From: an uncultured Succiniclasticum sp.
Lineage (GTDB): Bacteria > Bacillota > Negativicutes > Acidaminococcales > Acidaminococcaceae
Direction of reading: 5' to 3'
Assembly (NCBI GenBank): GCA_905235335.1
Contig: CAJOKZ010000002.1
Coordinates: forward strand, 939 to 64,938
Length of the DNA stretch: 64,000 bases
The notes beneath the pieces were generated by a model. The model saw nothing but the letters and a program-made list of their open reading frames with translations. It searched no databases and was not told the DNA's origin. Each line of letters opens with the position of its first letter. Position 1 is the stretch's first letter. Positions 49,602 to 59,808 of the stretch are shown here, in pieces. The translations under genes were made by a program, and so were the position numbers.

Positions 49602-49630
49602 AGTATAGCAAGGCGGTATTAAAATGTCAA
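49602..49630 (-). promoter_or_regulatory. Sigma-A promoter of the T-box/TRAP operon
   Basis: TTGACA-17 nt-TATACT on - strand just upstream of the T-box leader. Confidence 0.85.
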
Positions 49631-49709
49631 TTGGTTTTTTCACATTTTATTTACAAATAATAATAGAAATCGCAAAGTTTTTCACATGTGCAGCAAACAC
49701 GGGCAGTCT

Positions 49710-51317
49710 TCAGATAGTCCCCAGCATATCGTCCATGTAGCGCCGCACCTTCTCCAGCTTGCGGCGCATCTGTTCCGCTTTGGCGCTGTCCCGAAGGGCG
49801 ATCTGTTCGATCTTGTTCTTGTACTGCAGGTAGTTCCGTTCAACAGCCGCGAGGGAATCCTGCAGTTCGGCAACCTCAGGCTGCGTCTCTGTTTCCGGCG
49901 CCTCTTCGATGACAAAATCGGAGCCCGTGATCTGCACGCTGTCGCCGTATTTGGGAACATAGGCCGCCGTTCCGATCCGCATCTGCAAGTCCTTGGCAAG
50001 GACGCTGGAAGAATCGAATTCCCCGTGGGTCACAAAAAAAATTTTTGGCTTTTGCGGCATCTTTTTATACCACTCCAGCAGCTGCTCCTTGTCCGCATGG
50101 GCGGAAAACCCGGTCATGTTCACGATCTCCGCGGCCACCTGGATGGTCTCGCCCATGATCTTCACTTTTTTCACACCATCGACCAGGTTGCGTCCCAAGG
50201 TCCCCTCTGCCTGATACCCCGCAAAGACCACGGTGCATTCCGGACGCCACAGGTTGTGCTTCAGATGGTGCAGGATGCGCCCGGCATCCGCCATCCCGCT
50301 GGCTGAAAGGATGATCTTGGATCCCTCGATCCCGTTGATCATCTTCGATTCAGCCGCCGTCGGGGTAAAGTGCAGATTTTTCACGGAACTGAGATGGTTG
50401 ACAAAAAAATCGAGCAGTTCCCGCGTTTCCGTATCGTACTCTTCCCTGCTTGCCAGGGTGATCTCTGTGGCTTTGGTCGCCAGCGGGCTGTCGATGTAAA
50501 TTGGTATCGAAGGGATCTTCCCTTCCTTGATCAGCTTCTCAAAATAATAGATCAGCACCTGGGTGCGCCCTACCGCAAAGGCCGGAATGATCACATTACC
50601 GCCCCGTGCGACCGTATCGTTGACGACCCTTGCCAGCTCCGCCTCTTTGTCATATACCTTATGGATGCGGTTCCCGTATGTGGATTCCGTTGTCACAAAG
50701 TCCGCGCCGTCCAATATCGTCGGGTCCTTCACGATAGGCTGATTGGGCTGGCCCACATCCCCGGAAAAGATCATGGTGGTCTTCTTTCCGTTTTCCTCCA
50801 CTTCCAGACGGACCACCGCGCTTCCCAGGATATGCCCGGCCACCCGCAGTTTTGCGATGACCCCCGGGATCACCCCGAAAGTCTCTTCATATTCGTGCTC
50901 ATCAAACAGCTTCAGCGCGGCATAGGCATCATTTACGGTAAACAGGGGAATGACTTCGCTCTTCCCCGCACGCAGCCCCTTCCGGTTGGCGTATTCCGCC
51001 TCGGACTCCTGAATGTTCGCACTGTCCGGGAGCAGGATGCTGCACAGTTCCCGGGTGGATTTCGTACAATGGACGGGACCCTTGAACCCTTCCTTCACCA
51101 GCCGCGGGATCAGGCCGCTGTGATCCACGTGGGCATGGGTCAGGACCATGGCGTCGATCTCTGCCGGATTGAAGGCAAACGGTTTTTCATTCAGGGCCTT
51201 GATCGATCTGGAACCCTGGAACATGCCGCAGTCAACCAGCATCTTCTTCCCGTTCACCTCAAGCAGGTAACAGGAACCCGTCACGATCCGGGCTGCTCCT
51301 AAAAATGTCAGCTTCAT
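49710..51317 (-). CDS. MBL-fold metallo-hydrolase with RNA-specificity (beta-CASP/RMMBL) domain
   Basis: MKLTFLGAARIVTGSCYLLEVNGKKMLVDCGMFQG; LTHAHVDHSGLIPRLVKEGFKGPVHCT; ILSASGMADAGRILHHLKHN; FSAHADKEQLLEWY. Confidence 0.93.
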   Translation of the reverse strand: MKLTFLGAARIVTGSCYLLEVNGKKMLVDCGMFQGSRSIKALNEKPFAFNPAEIDAMVLTHAHVDHSGLIPRLVKEGFKGPVHCTKSTRELCSILLPDSANIQESEAEYANRKGLRAGKSEVIPLFTVNDAYAALKLFDEHEYEETFGVIPGVIAKLRVAGHILGSAVVRLEVEENGKKTTMIFSGDVGQPNQPIVKDPTILDGADFVTTESTYGNRIHKVYDKEAELARVVNDTVARGGNVIIPAFAVGRTQVLIYYFEKLIKEGKIPSIPIYIDSPLATKATEITLASREEYDTETRELLDFFVNHLSSVKNLHFTPTAAESKMINGIEGSKIILSASGMADAGRILHHLKHNLWRPECTVVFAGYQAEGTLGRNLVDGVKKVKIMGETIQVAAEIVNMTGFSAHADKEQLLEWYKKMPQKPKIFFVTHGEFDSSSVLAKDLQMRIGTAAYVPKYGDSVQITGSDFVIEEAPETETQPEVAELQDSLAAVERNYLQYKNKIEQIALRDSAKAEQMRRKLEKVRRYMDDMLGTI

Positions 51318-51517
51318 ATAATCCCTCCTGAATTCCACTGCGGGACGCCGTTCCGCCTGTGTGCGCCTGGGGCACTGCGCCGGCCGGAAGCAGCGCGGCG
51401 TTTCTTCCGATCCCCGCCGTTTTCTCCCCGCATCTGATTTTATTTCAACTGTTTTTGAATTCTCTGTTCCCTGTTTGTAATATTCTCTGTCGCAGCAATT
51501 ATTCCTGCCATACTGAA

Positions 51518-52741
51518 TTATCCGTTCCGCAAAAAATTTATGAACCGGCGCCACCGGTTCCTGCCGCTGCATCCGCTGCAGTTTCCGCATTCCCCGGTCC
51601 GGTCCTCCCCGAAATAACGCAGGATATAGCTGCGAAGGCATCCTTCCTGCCGGCAGTATTCCCACATCTCCGCCAGCAGCCTTTCCGCCCGTTCCGGCTT
51701 CTCCTGCCGCCGTGCCAGCGCCTTGCCGGTCGCCAGATCCTCGTTGCAGTAAAACAGGACGCAGCGCGCTTCGTCCCCGTTCCGTCCGGCCCGGCCCGCC
51801 TCCTGGTAATATTCTTCCAGACTCAGGGGCATATTGTAATGGATGACAAAGGACACATTCCCTTTGTCTACGCCCATCCCGAAGGCCGAGGTAGCCGCCA
51901 TGACCCGCACCCTGTCCCGGATGAACGCATCCTGCGCGGCAGACCGCTCCCCCGCTGTCAGTCCCCCGTGGTACCGGGCAGCGTCATACCCGTGGCGCCG
52001 GAGCAGCCGGAAACAATGTTCCGTATCACGGCGGGTGGAGCAATACACGATTCCGCTTTTCCCTCTTTGCGTTTCCATCTCGCCAAGCAGCGCCCGGTCC
52101 TTGTCGGCCGGCGACTGTTTCGCAAAGAACAGGTTGGGCCTGTCAAAGCCGCGGACGATCACCAAAGGGTCATCCATTCCCAACCCGGTTATGATATCCT
52201 GCCGTACCGCCGGCGTAGCCGTTGCCGTAAAGGCCGCATACAGCGGCCGTTGCGGCAGCGCCTCCACGAAATTCCGGATGCGGAGATAGGACGGCCGGAA
52301 ATCATGCCCCCACTGGGATACGCAGTGGGCCTCGTCCACTGCCACAAAGGACGGCGGGTTCTTTTGGGCAAAACGGATAAATCCCTCATTCTGCAGCCGT
52401 TCGGGCGAAACATACAGCAATTTGTACGCCCCTCGCGAAGCTTCATACAATGTCCGGTTATAGGTGCGCCGGCTCATACTGCTGTCAAGGCAGAGCGCCG
52501 GGATACACCGCTGCCGCAGATGGGCCGTCTGGTCCTCCATCAGGGAGATCAGCGGCGAGATGACAAAAGTCATTTTCTCCTGCATCAGGGCAGGAACCTG
52601 AAAGCAGAGGGATTTTCCGGCCCCGGTAGGAAGCACGGCCAGGCAGTCCCTGCCCCCGGATATCGCTTCTATGGCCTCCTTCTGTCCGGGCCGGAAACTT
52701 CCATACCCGAACCGTTCCTGCAAAACTTTTTCAGTTTCCAA
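51518..52741 (-). CDS. recQ: RecQ-family ATP-dependent DNA helicase
   Basis: FRPGQKEAIEAISGGRDCLAVLPTGAGKSLCFQVPA; VDEAHCVSQWGHDFRPSYLRI; TTG start after aggagg proposed. Confidence 0.92.
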   Translation of the reverse strand: METEKVLQERFGYGSFRPGQKEAIEAISGGRDCLAVLPTGAGKSLCFQVPALMQEKMTFVISPLISLMEDQTAHLRQRCIPALCLDSSMSRRTYNRTLYEASRGAYKLLYVSPERLQNEGFIRFAQKNPPSFVAVDEAHCVSQWGHDFRPSYLRIRNFVEALPQRPLYAAFTATATPAVRQDIITGLGMDDPLVIVRGFDRPNLFFAKQSPADKDRALLGEMETQRGKSGIVYCSTRRDTEHCFRLLRRHGYDAARYHGGLTAGERSAAQDAFIRDRVRVMAATSAFGMGVDKGNVSFVIHYNMPLSLEEYYQEAGRAGRNGDEARCVLFYCNEDLATGKALARRQEKPERAERLLAEMWEYCRQEGCLRSYILRYFGEDRTGECGNCSGCSGRNRWRRFINFLRNG

Positions 52742-52937
52742 TGACACCTCCTGTAAAAAAGACCGGGCACAAACCTCCGGAATGCCGCCGTCAAACCGGC
52801 CGCTTCCCGTAACGGGAACAGTACGGCCCCTTGTCACCGGCATTTCCTGGTGATCGTGTCCGGTCCTGAATATGCTGTCCGCGTGACAGCGGATCCTGTT
52901 TCAGTCTGACAATGGTAAAATGAAAATTGATATGTTG

Positions 52938-53453
52938 TTACAGGTATCTCACGATTTCATCCAGCTTTTTGGATGCCGTATGCAGCGGGCCCGGCTCCAC
53001 CCCTTCCGCACGGTATCCGATGGGCATGAACAGGACAGCCCGTTCCTCTTCAGGCAGATTGAACATGACCTCCAGCTGCGTGTTGGCAAAGCGGTTGCAC
53101 CAGATGGTATCCACCCCCAGGGACGCCGCAGCCAACATCATATGGGTCGCCACGATGCTGACATCCTCTACACCGGAATGGACCTCCGCTTCCTGGGCGT
53201 TCTTCCACTCCTCCTGTTCGTTATAAGTGAACACCAGCACAGTTTTTGCCCCGTATACACAGGGGGACAGCGCGTTCATTTTCTTCAGCGCTTCGTCGCT
53301 CTGAAGCACATAGATGCGCTGGGGCTGGAAATTCTTTGCCGTAGGCGCAAGACGGCCCGCTTCCAAAATGAGGTCCAGCTTTTCCTTTTCCAACGGCTTG
53401 TCGGAAAATTTACGAACAGAAAAACGCTTCCTTGCAAGTTCCAGAAAATCCAT
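52938..53453 (-). CDS. Nitroreductase family protein
   Basis: MDFLELARKRFSVRKFSDKPLEKEKLDLILEAGRLAPTAKNFQPQRIYV. Confidence 0.92.
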   Translation of the reverse strand: MDFLELARKRFSVRKFSDKPLEKEKLDLILEAGRLAPTAKNFQPQRIYVLQSDEALKKMNALSPCVYGAKTVLVFTYNEQEEWKNAQEAEVHSGVEDVSIVATHMMLAAASLGVDTIWCNRFANTQLEVMFNLPEEERAVLFMPIGYRAEGVEPGPLHTASKKLDEIVRYL

Positions 53454-53538
53454 GAAAAACCCTCCTTACTTAAATAATATCTGACTCCGGCCAAATGCCG
53501 GCTTTGCCCAAACCGCTTTTACAGGACAGGGCCGGTTG

Positions 53539-54180
53539 TCAGTCCTTTGCGACATTCTTCTCTTTAAAGGGGCACATGGCGACGCACACGCATTCGCCGC
53601 ACAGGGGTTTGCGCGCCTTACAGGTCAGCCTCCCGTGCCAGATGAACCAGTGATGCGCGTCCGCCCATTTGTGTTTCGGGATCAGCTTCTGCAGATCCAG
53701 CTCCGTGGCCTCCGGCGTCTTCGCGGCGGACAGTCCCAGCCGGTGGGAAGTGCGAAACACATGGGTATCCACGGCGATGGCAGGCACTTTATAAACCACG
53801 CTGGCAATGACATCCGCCGTCTTGCGCCCTACCCCGGGCAGCTTCATCATCGTAGGGATATCCCGGGGAATGACGCCGCCGAACTCTTCTGTCAGCATAT
53901 GGCACATGCCCAGCAGGTTTTTCGCTTTGGCCCGGTACAGGCCGCAGTCCCGGATCTCTTCCTCCAGCTGCTCCTGTGTCAGGGCCCCCATCTTTTCCGG
54001 CGTGTTCAGCCTCGGGAAGATCCGCCTGGTGATCTTGTTAACGCGCTCATCGGTACACTGGGCCGACATGATGACGGCGCACAGCAGTTCAAAAGGCGAA
54101 TTGTAATGCAGCGCGGTGCCGATTCCCCTGTACCGTTCTTCCAGCGCGGCGATAATTTCCTGTTTGTCTTTTTTGCGCAT
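53539..54180 (-). CDS. nth: Endonuclease III
   Basis: LPGVGRKTADVIASVVYKVPAIAVDTHVFR; C-terminal CKARKPLCGECVCVAMC Fe-S motif. Confidence 0.95.
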   Translation of the reverse strand: MRKKDKQEIIAALEERYRGIGTALHYNSPFELLCAVIMSAQCTDERVNKITRRIFPRLNTPEKMGALTQEQLEEEIRDCGLYRAKAKNLLGMCHMLTEEFGGVIPRDIPTMMKLPGVGRKTADVIASVVYKVPAIAVDTHVFRTSHRLGLSAAKTPEATELDLQKLIPKHKWADAHHWFIWHGRLTCKARKPLCGECVCVAMCPFKEKNVAKD

Positions 54181-54218
54181 GATTTCCGCATCCCCTTACC
54201 ATGCAAATATACACTCTG

Positions 54219-55583
54219 TCAGTTCGTCAGGCTCCGCACCGGTGCCGGGATCCGCCCGCCCCGGGCGATGAAGGTGTCCGCGCTGAATTTGCTGACCGCC
54301 ATGATGGGAGCGTGTCCCAGCAGGCCGCCGAATTCCACAGCCTCACCCACCCCTTTGCCGGGAACCGGGATAACGCGCACCGCCGTGGTCTTGTTGTTGA
54401 TCATACCGATAGCGGATTCGTCCGCTATGATGGCCGCGATGGTCTCCGCCGAAGTATCGCCGGGAATCGCGATCATATCCAGCCCCACTGAGCAGACACA
54501 GGTCATGGCCTCCAGCTTTTCAAGACTCAGGCTTCCCCGTTCCACAGCGGCAATCATACCCGCGTCCTCGCTGACAGGGATAAACGCGCCGGACAGGCCG
54601 CCTACATAGCTGGATGCCATCAGGCCGCCCTTTTTTACGGCATCGTTCAGCATGGCAAGGGTTGCCGTCGTGCCGGGACCGCCGCAGCTTTCCAGCCCGA
54701 TCTCTTCCAGGATATGCGCCACGGAATCACCTACGGCAGGCGTCGGCGCCAACGACAAATCGATGATGCCGAAGCGGGTGTCCAGCCGTTTGGCCGCTTC
54801 CTGCGCCACCAGCTGCCCCACCCGGGTGATCTTGAATGCCGTGCGCTTGATGACCTCCGCCACAGTGCCGATATCCTGCCCGCGGACCGCCTCCAGTGCA
54901 TGCTTCACCACACCGGGGCCGCTGACGCCTACACTGACCACGGACTCCGGCTCGGTCACACCGTGGAACGCCCCTGCCATAAAGGGATTGTCGTTGACCG
55001 CATTGCAGAACACTACCAGTTTTGCGCATCCGATGGCATCGTTGGCCGCCGTTTTCTCCGCCGTTTCCTTTACCACCCGTCCCATTTCGGCAACGGCATC
55101 CATATTGATGCCGGCCTTGGTCGAACCGACGTTGACCGAGGAACATACCACGTCCGTCACCGCCAGGGCTTCCGGGATTGAGGCGATCAGGTTGTGGTCC
55201 CCTTTGGTATAACCCTTGTCCACCAGCGCGCTGAAGCCGCCAATAAAGTTCACGCCCACTTCATGGGCCGCTTTATCCAGCGCCCTTGCCAGGGGCACAT
55301 AATCCGCCGTAACACAGCTCTCCCCTACAATGGATATTGGCGTAACGGAAATCCGCTTGTTGATGATGGGCACGCCCAGGTCGGACTCAATGTCCTCCCC
55401 GGTCTGCACCAGTTTCTCCGCCTTTTTGGTAATCTTGTCGTAAATTTTTCCGGCACAAACGCTGATATCCGGATGGCTGCAGTCCCGCAGGCTAATGCCC
55501 ATAGTGATGGTGCGCACGTCCAGATTGTTCCGGGTGATCATCCGTGTCGTTTCCAGTACATCGCTGATCGATAACACTGACAT
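54219..55583 (-). CDS. PFL (DUF711/UPF0210) family protein
   Basis: 454 aa; [25 protein letters not shown]; downstream of ACT-domain gene, a common pairing. Confidence 0.88.
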   Translation of the reverse strand: MSVLSISDVLETTRMITRNNLDVRTITMGISLRDCSHPDISVCAGKIYDKITKKAEKLVQTGEDIESDLGVPIINKRISVTPISIVGESCVTADYVPLARALDKAAHEVGVNFIGGFSALVDKGYTKGDHNLIASIPEALAVTDVVCSSVNVGSTKAGINMDAVAEMGRVVKETAEKTAANDAIGCAKLVVFCNAVNDNPFMAGAFHGVTEPESVVSVGVSGPGVVKHALEAVRGQDIGTVAEVIKRTAFKITRVGQLVAQEAAKRLDTRFGIIDLSLAPTPAVGDSVAHILEEIGLESCGGPGTTATLAMLNDAVKKGGLMASSYVGGLSGAFIPVSEDAGMIAAVERGSLSLEKLEAMTCVCSVGLDMIAIPGDTSAETIAAIIADESAIGMINNKTTAVRVIPVPGKGVGEAVEFGGLLGHAPIMAVSKFSADTFIARGGRIPAPVRSLTN

Positions 55584-55597
55584 GATGGCCCTCCCGT

Positions 55598-55867
55598 TTA
55601 AATCTGGTGCATGGCAGTGAAGATATCTTCACTCTGCACGCGGATCTCCAGACCGATCTCTTCTGCCAGGGCCGCAAAATGTTCCTTCAGCGTCTTCAGG
55701 TTCATTTTGGAATCCGCCATATCAGCGATCAGGACCATGTTAAAAAATCCTTCCATGATATTCTGGTTGATGTTCAGCACGTTGACCTGGTTATTGGCCA
55801 GGATATTCGTCACTTTGGCGATAATGCCGACCTTATCCTTTCCCACTACGGTTATTACAATACGCAT
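55598..55867 (-). CDS. ACT-domain protein (UPF0237)
   Basis: [50 protein letters not shown]. Confidence 0.93.
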   Translation of the reverse strand: MRIVITVVGKDKVGIIAKVTNILANNQVNVLNINQNIMEGFFNMVLIADMADSKMNLKTLKEHFAALAEEIGLEIRVQSEDIFTAMHQI

Positions 55868-55933
55868 GTTTCTTCTCCTCCAGCTTTTTATATATTTTAA
55901 CTTAAAAAATACCTGTCCGTTATATATTGGCTG

Positions 55934-56410
55934 CTACCGGATTTCAACCGCATCCTCCAGCGCTTTCACGCTGCCGCCCTTAAGCAGGAACACCTCCTGC
56001 CCCTCCTGCAGGTCGGTAAATACGCAAAGGCAGGCGTCCGAAGGAGCGTTGGTTTTCACATAGGCCGTATCAAAAGTCATCAGCGTATCGCCCTTTTTCA
56101 CGTCCTGCCCGTCTTGAACATATACAGTGAACCCGCTGCCGTTCAGCTTCACTGTATCGATGCCGATATGAAGCAGGTACTCCAACCCCTCTTTCGTGGT
56201 AAGGCCCATGGCGTGCTTTGTTTCAACCACAACATTCACGGTGCTGTCCGCCGGGGCCAGCACGCGCCCATCAGAGGGTCTGACCATAAACCCGTCGCCA
56301 TTCATCTTTTCCGCGAACGCCTCATCCGGCGTTTCCGTAATCGGGCAAAGCTGTCCGGAAAACGGGCTTGCGAATCTGTTTTTCTTCCTGCCGAACAATG
56401 CATCAAACAT
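55934..56410 (-). CDS. PTS glucose-type EIIA component
   Basis: MFDALFGRKKNRFASPFSGQLCPITETPDEAFAEKMNGDGFMVRPSDG; TKEGLEYLLHIGIDTVKLNGSGF. Confidence 0.93.
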   Translation of the reverse strand: MFDALFGRKKNRFASPFSGQLCPITETPDEAFAEKMNGDGFMVRPSDGRVLAPADSTVNVVVETKHAMGLTTKEGLEYLLHIGIDTVKLNGSGFTVYVQDGQDVKKGDTLMTFDTAYVKTNAPSDACLCVFTDLQEGQEVFLLKGGSVKALEDAVEIR

Positions 56411-56534
56411 ATGTCTGTTCCACCTCGCAATATGTATTTGCAAAAGCGCCAGTCCATGCATCCGGGATATTCCCCCGCATCGGCGCAACTGTAAGATTGC
56501 ATTATGCTATATCACACAGAAGACAGCACCCCCG

Positions 56535-56747
56535 TCAGCGGAACAGATGGGCCAGTACGCTCAGTATCACACTGATCACAATACAGCTTACCCAGGGAAA
56601 ATAAAAACTGCCGTGCTCCCCCTCTATGCGGATATCCCCGGGCAGGTTCCCGAAAGGAAGGGTCCGTCCCCCGAAATGGATGACCGCGCCCACCACCACC
56701 AGAAGGATTCCCAGCTGGATCAGCATTTTTCCTATACCGCCAGACAT
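56535..56747 (-). CDS. DUF2905-like small membrane protein
   Basis: MSGGIGKMLIQLGILLVVVGAVIHFGGRTLPFGNLPGDIRIEGEHGSFYFPW. Confidence 0.85.
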   Translation of the reverse strand: MSGGIGKMLIQLGILLVVVGAVIHFGGRTLPFGNLPGDIRIEGEHGSFYFPWVSCIVISVILSVLAHLFR

Positions 56748-56936
56748 ATTACATCCCCTTTTTTCCAAGATGCGCTTCCTGCGTTTGCGCTTTTTATGTA
56801 AATTTTTTAAAATTTTAGTAGCTATTCCTGCCAGTTTATTATAAAATATATTGTATAAAATGCCAATGGTTTTTCATTCCATCGACACTAATTTTCACAA
56901 TAGTCATATTTTAAAAGGTTGAAAGGAGTCTGTACC

Positions 56937-57422
56937 ATGCCTTATGTAAACATCAAAATCACCAAAGAAGGTAACGTAACCCCTGAACAAAAACGGAAGC
57001 TGATCGAAGGCGCCACCAAACTGCTGGCTGACGTTCTGCACAAAAACACGAAAACCCTTGTGGTGACCATCGACGAAGTGGACACGGATAACTGGGGCAT
57101 CGGGGGCATCCCGGTAACGGATCTCCGCAAGATCGCCAAAGCAAAAGCCGCTGCCGACGCCGAGCTGAAAGCAATCGCCACCAAGGAAGAGCCCCGGCCC
57201 AAGAAGAAAGAAGGAAAAGGACTGGCAAAAGTCGCCAAAGAGCTGGAAAAGGCACAAAAGGCCGCGGAAAAAGCGGCGGCCAAAGAAGAAGCAAAAGCGA
57301 AAAAGGCAGCCAAGGAAGAAGCGAAGGCACAAAAGGCTGCGCAAAAAGAAGCTTCCAACGCGGAAAAGGAAGCTGCAAAATCTTCAAAAAAGGCAGCTAA
57401 ATCAAAGAAAAAGGAAAATTAA
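56937..57422 (+). CDS. 4-oxalocrotonate tautomerase-like protein with Lys/Ala-rich C-terminal tail
   Basis: MPYVNIKITKEGNVTPEQKRKLIEGATKLLADVLHKNTKTLVVTIDEVDTDNWGIGG then ~100 aa of K/A/E repeats. Confidence 0.9.
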   Translation: MPYVNIKITKEGNVTPEQKRKLIEGATKLLADVLHKNTKTLVVTIDEVDTDNWGIGGIPVTDLRKIAKAKAAADAELKAIATKEEPRPKKKEGKGLAKVAKELEKAQKAAEKAAAKEEAKAKKAAKEEAKAQKAAQKEASNAEKEAAKSSKKAAKSKKKEN

Positions 57423-57432
57423 GACTGCAGCG

Positions 57433-57476
57433 AAGGCCCCCGGCAGCAAAACTGCCGGGGGCCGGTTGTTTTTTCC
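57433..57476 (+). terminator. Intrinsic terminator of tautomerase gene
   Basis: ggcccccggcagcaaaactgccgggggccggttgtttttt. Confidence 0.85.
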
Positions 57477-57488
57477 GTCTGCCGGTTT

Positions 57489-58154
57489 TCAACGCGTAAC
57501 AGCAGCTTTCCCTTTCGGCATGAACAGCCTGTCCGTATCCGCCTTCTCATGCCGCAGCAGATTCCATTTCATATCCAGCCCGCCCGCGTAGCCGGTCAGG
57601 CTGCCGCTGCTGCCGACCACCCGATGGCAGGGGATGATGACCGGGATGGGATTATGCCCTACCGCCCCGCCCACCGCCTGGGCGGACATTTTTTCTTTAT
57701 GAAGCCGTTTTGCGACGATCCGGCCAATCTCGCCATAGGTTGTTGTTTTCCCGTAAGGTATCTTCAGCAGTTCCTGCCAGACCATCTGACGGAACCGGCT
57801 GCCCTGCGGCGCCAGCGGCAGCCGGCACGGATCGGGCTTCTCCCCTGCGAAGTACCGGTCAAGCCAGGTCGCCGCCTGCTCCAAAACAGGCGGCTCCCCA
57901 TCACGGTCCGCTGTTTTTCCTCTCCCTGCCTTTCCTGTGCCAGAAAGCGCCGATGCTGCTTCCCCGTTGACAGCTTTACTCAGGCGGCCGTCAGGCCATG
58001 CTACGCCGCACTTATTGTTCCCCGCCCGCACCGCATCCGGTTTTTCCTGCACCGTGCGCTCCTGTGTTTCCGGCACAAGCTCCAGCAGGCGGGTTTCATC
58101 ACAGACGATCGTCAGCCTGCCGAATGGCGACTGATACATTTTATAATAAAACAT
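57489..58154 (-). CDS. ogt: Methylated-DNA--[protein]-cysteine S-methyltransferase
   Basis: LLKIPYGKTTTYGEIGRIVA; AVGGAVGHNPIPVIIPCHRVVGSSGSLTGYAGG. Confidence 0.94.
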   Translation of the reverse strand: MFYYKMYQSPFGRLTIVCDETRLLELVPETQERTVQEKPDAVRAGNNKCGVAWPDGRLSKAVNGEAASALSGTGKAGRGKTADRDGEPPVLEQAATWLDRYFAGEKPDPCRLPLAPQGSRFRQMVWQELLKIPYGKTTTYGEIGRIVAKRLHKEKMSAQAVGGAVGHNPIPVIIPCHRVVGSSGSLTGYAGGLDMKWNLLRHEKADTDRLFMPKGKAAVTR

Positions 58155-58399
58155 GCTGCGTCCTCCCTCCAAACGCGGGAAGTATATATGATCCAACCTT
58201 CCGCCAGCGCCATTTTATCATATTATCCCAATATTTCCTATTCTGTGTTATAATAAAACAAGAATGAATAAAGATTGATTCTTAATAAACGGCATGGTTG
58301 ACGGATCTGCCGTCAACAGCCGCACACCCCAAAGAAACGCAAGGCAGCGCCGATTCAACGCGTTTCCTTGAAAATCTTGAACACCTCACACATCCTCAT

Positions 58400-59743
58400 A
58401 TGACAAACAACGACAACCGACAGGAACACAACAGCAAATTAGCCACCAAATGGCTGTTCACCAAGAACCGGTCCTGCAGCTGCACCATGCCGGGCATCTG
58501 GCGGGCTGTCAGCTTCTGCGACGGCTGCGCGGTCATCTTCCACGGCCCGTCCGGCTGCGCCCATGTGGCCACCCTGATGGATCTGGGCGCCCAATACCGC
58601 ATCATCGGGAACCGCATAAGCGAACAAGTCGACGCCGTCCCCCTTATCGCCTCGGACCTGCAGGACAAGGACTGTATCTTCGGCGGAACGGACCGTCTGC
58701 GGGGCTGCATCGCTTATGTGATGGAAACCTGGCATCCGAAATGCTTGGTCATCGCATCATCCTGCGTGGCCGGTGTCATCGGCGATGACGTGGAACAGGA
58801 AGCGGAAGATGCGGAAGCGATGTACCGGATCCCGGTTCTCTGCGTACCCTACGGCGGCTTTCTGGGAGGAGAGTATTCTGACGGGTATTTCCAGACGGCC
58901 AGGCTGATCATGGACCGCTTCCTCACGCCCCAGCCCAAAGCGCCCGGCACAGTACTGCTGCTGGGAGACCAGATGGGACCCTGGGGCCAGTACGCACGGG
59001 AAGTGAAACGCCTGCTGGCCGGATTCGGGCTGCAGGTAAAGTGGCAGTTCCCCGGCTATGTCCCTTTCGACCGGTGGCGGGAAATGACATCCGCCTCCCT
59101 GCTGATTCCCCTGAACTACGCGGGACAGACCCAGGGCGGGCTGGAAAAAACGGCGGCGGACTGGCAGGAACGGTTCGGAACCCCGTCTGTCCGCAACATA
59201 TATCCGGTAGGCTGGCAGAACACCTGCGACTGGCTGCGCAGCATCGGGCGGCTGCTGCAGGAGGAAGCCCGGGGTGAAGCCATCATCCGTCGGGAAGAAA
59301 AGCGGCTGGATGATTTTATCGCATCCATCCTGCCCGTCACAAAACAAAAAAAGGCCGTCCTCGGCATCGGCCGGGGACCCCGCTGGTACAACCCGGCCGA
59401 AACGCTGAATACCATGCGGCGGATGCAGATGGATATCACCGCCGTCATACTGTTCGACAAATTAGCAGCCGATGAAAAGGAAACAGTAACCGCCACGGTA
59501 CAGACCTGGCTGGCCGACAGGAACCTGCAAACCGTCCCCCTCATCGGCAATGGGGATTTTAATGCCATCCTGCAGGACGCCGATGTGCTTCTGACCACCG
59601 ATGAAATCCTGGACAACCCTGTCAGGCAGTTCTTCATCCCCATGGTGCCCCTGGCCGGAACAGACGGGGAGATCCTTCTGATGCGCACCATATACCGCTT
59701 GCTTTGCCGTTATGGAAACAAGGGAGGGATCGCCTATGCGTAA
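58400..59743 (+). CDS. Nitrogenase component 1-like protein (paralog A)
   Basis: CDGCAVIFHGPSGCAHVATL; DCIFGGTDRLRGCIAYV; CLVIASSCVAGVIGDDVEQEAEDAE; GGFLGGEYSDGY; start uncertain. Confidence 0.82.
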   Translation: MTNNDNRQEHNSKLATKWLFTKNRSCSCTMPGIWRAVSFCDGCAVIFHGPSGCAHVATLMDLGAQYRIIGNRISEQVDAVPLIASDLQDKDCIFGGTDRLRGCIAYVMETWHPKCLVIASSCVAGVIGDDVEQEAEDAEAMYRIPVLCVPYGGFLGGEYSDGYFQTARLIMDRFLTPQPKAPGTVLLLGDQMGPWGQYAREVKRLLAGFGLQVKWQFPGYVPFDRWREMTSASLLIPLNYAGQTQGGLEKTAADWQERFGTPSVRNIYPVGWQNTCDWLRSIGRLLQEEARGEAIIRREEKRLDDFIASILPVTKQKKAVLGIGRGPRWYNPAETLNTMRRMQMDITAVILFDKLAADEKETVTATVQTWLADRNLQTVPLIGNGDFNAILQDADVLLTTDEILDNPVRQFFIPMVPLAGTDGEILLMRTIYRLLCRYGNKGGIAYA

Positions 59744-59808
59744 CGAAACACAAGCCACGTTCCGCCGCTCCGGTTTCGCCGCAGCGGCAAACAAAGGAGG
59801 GAACCGTT

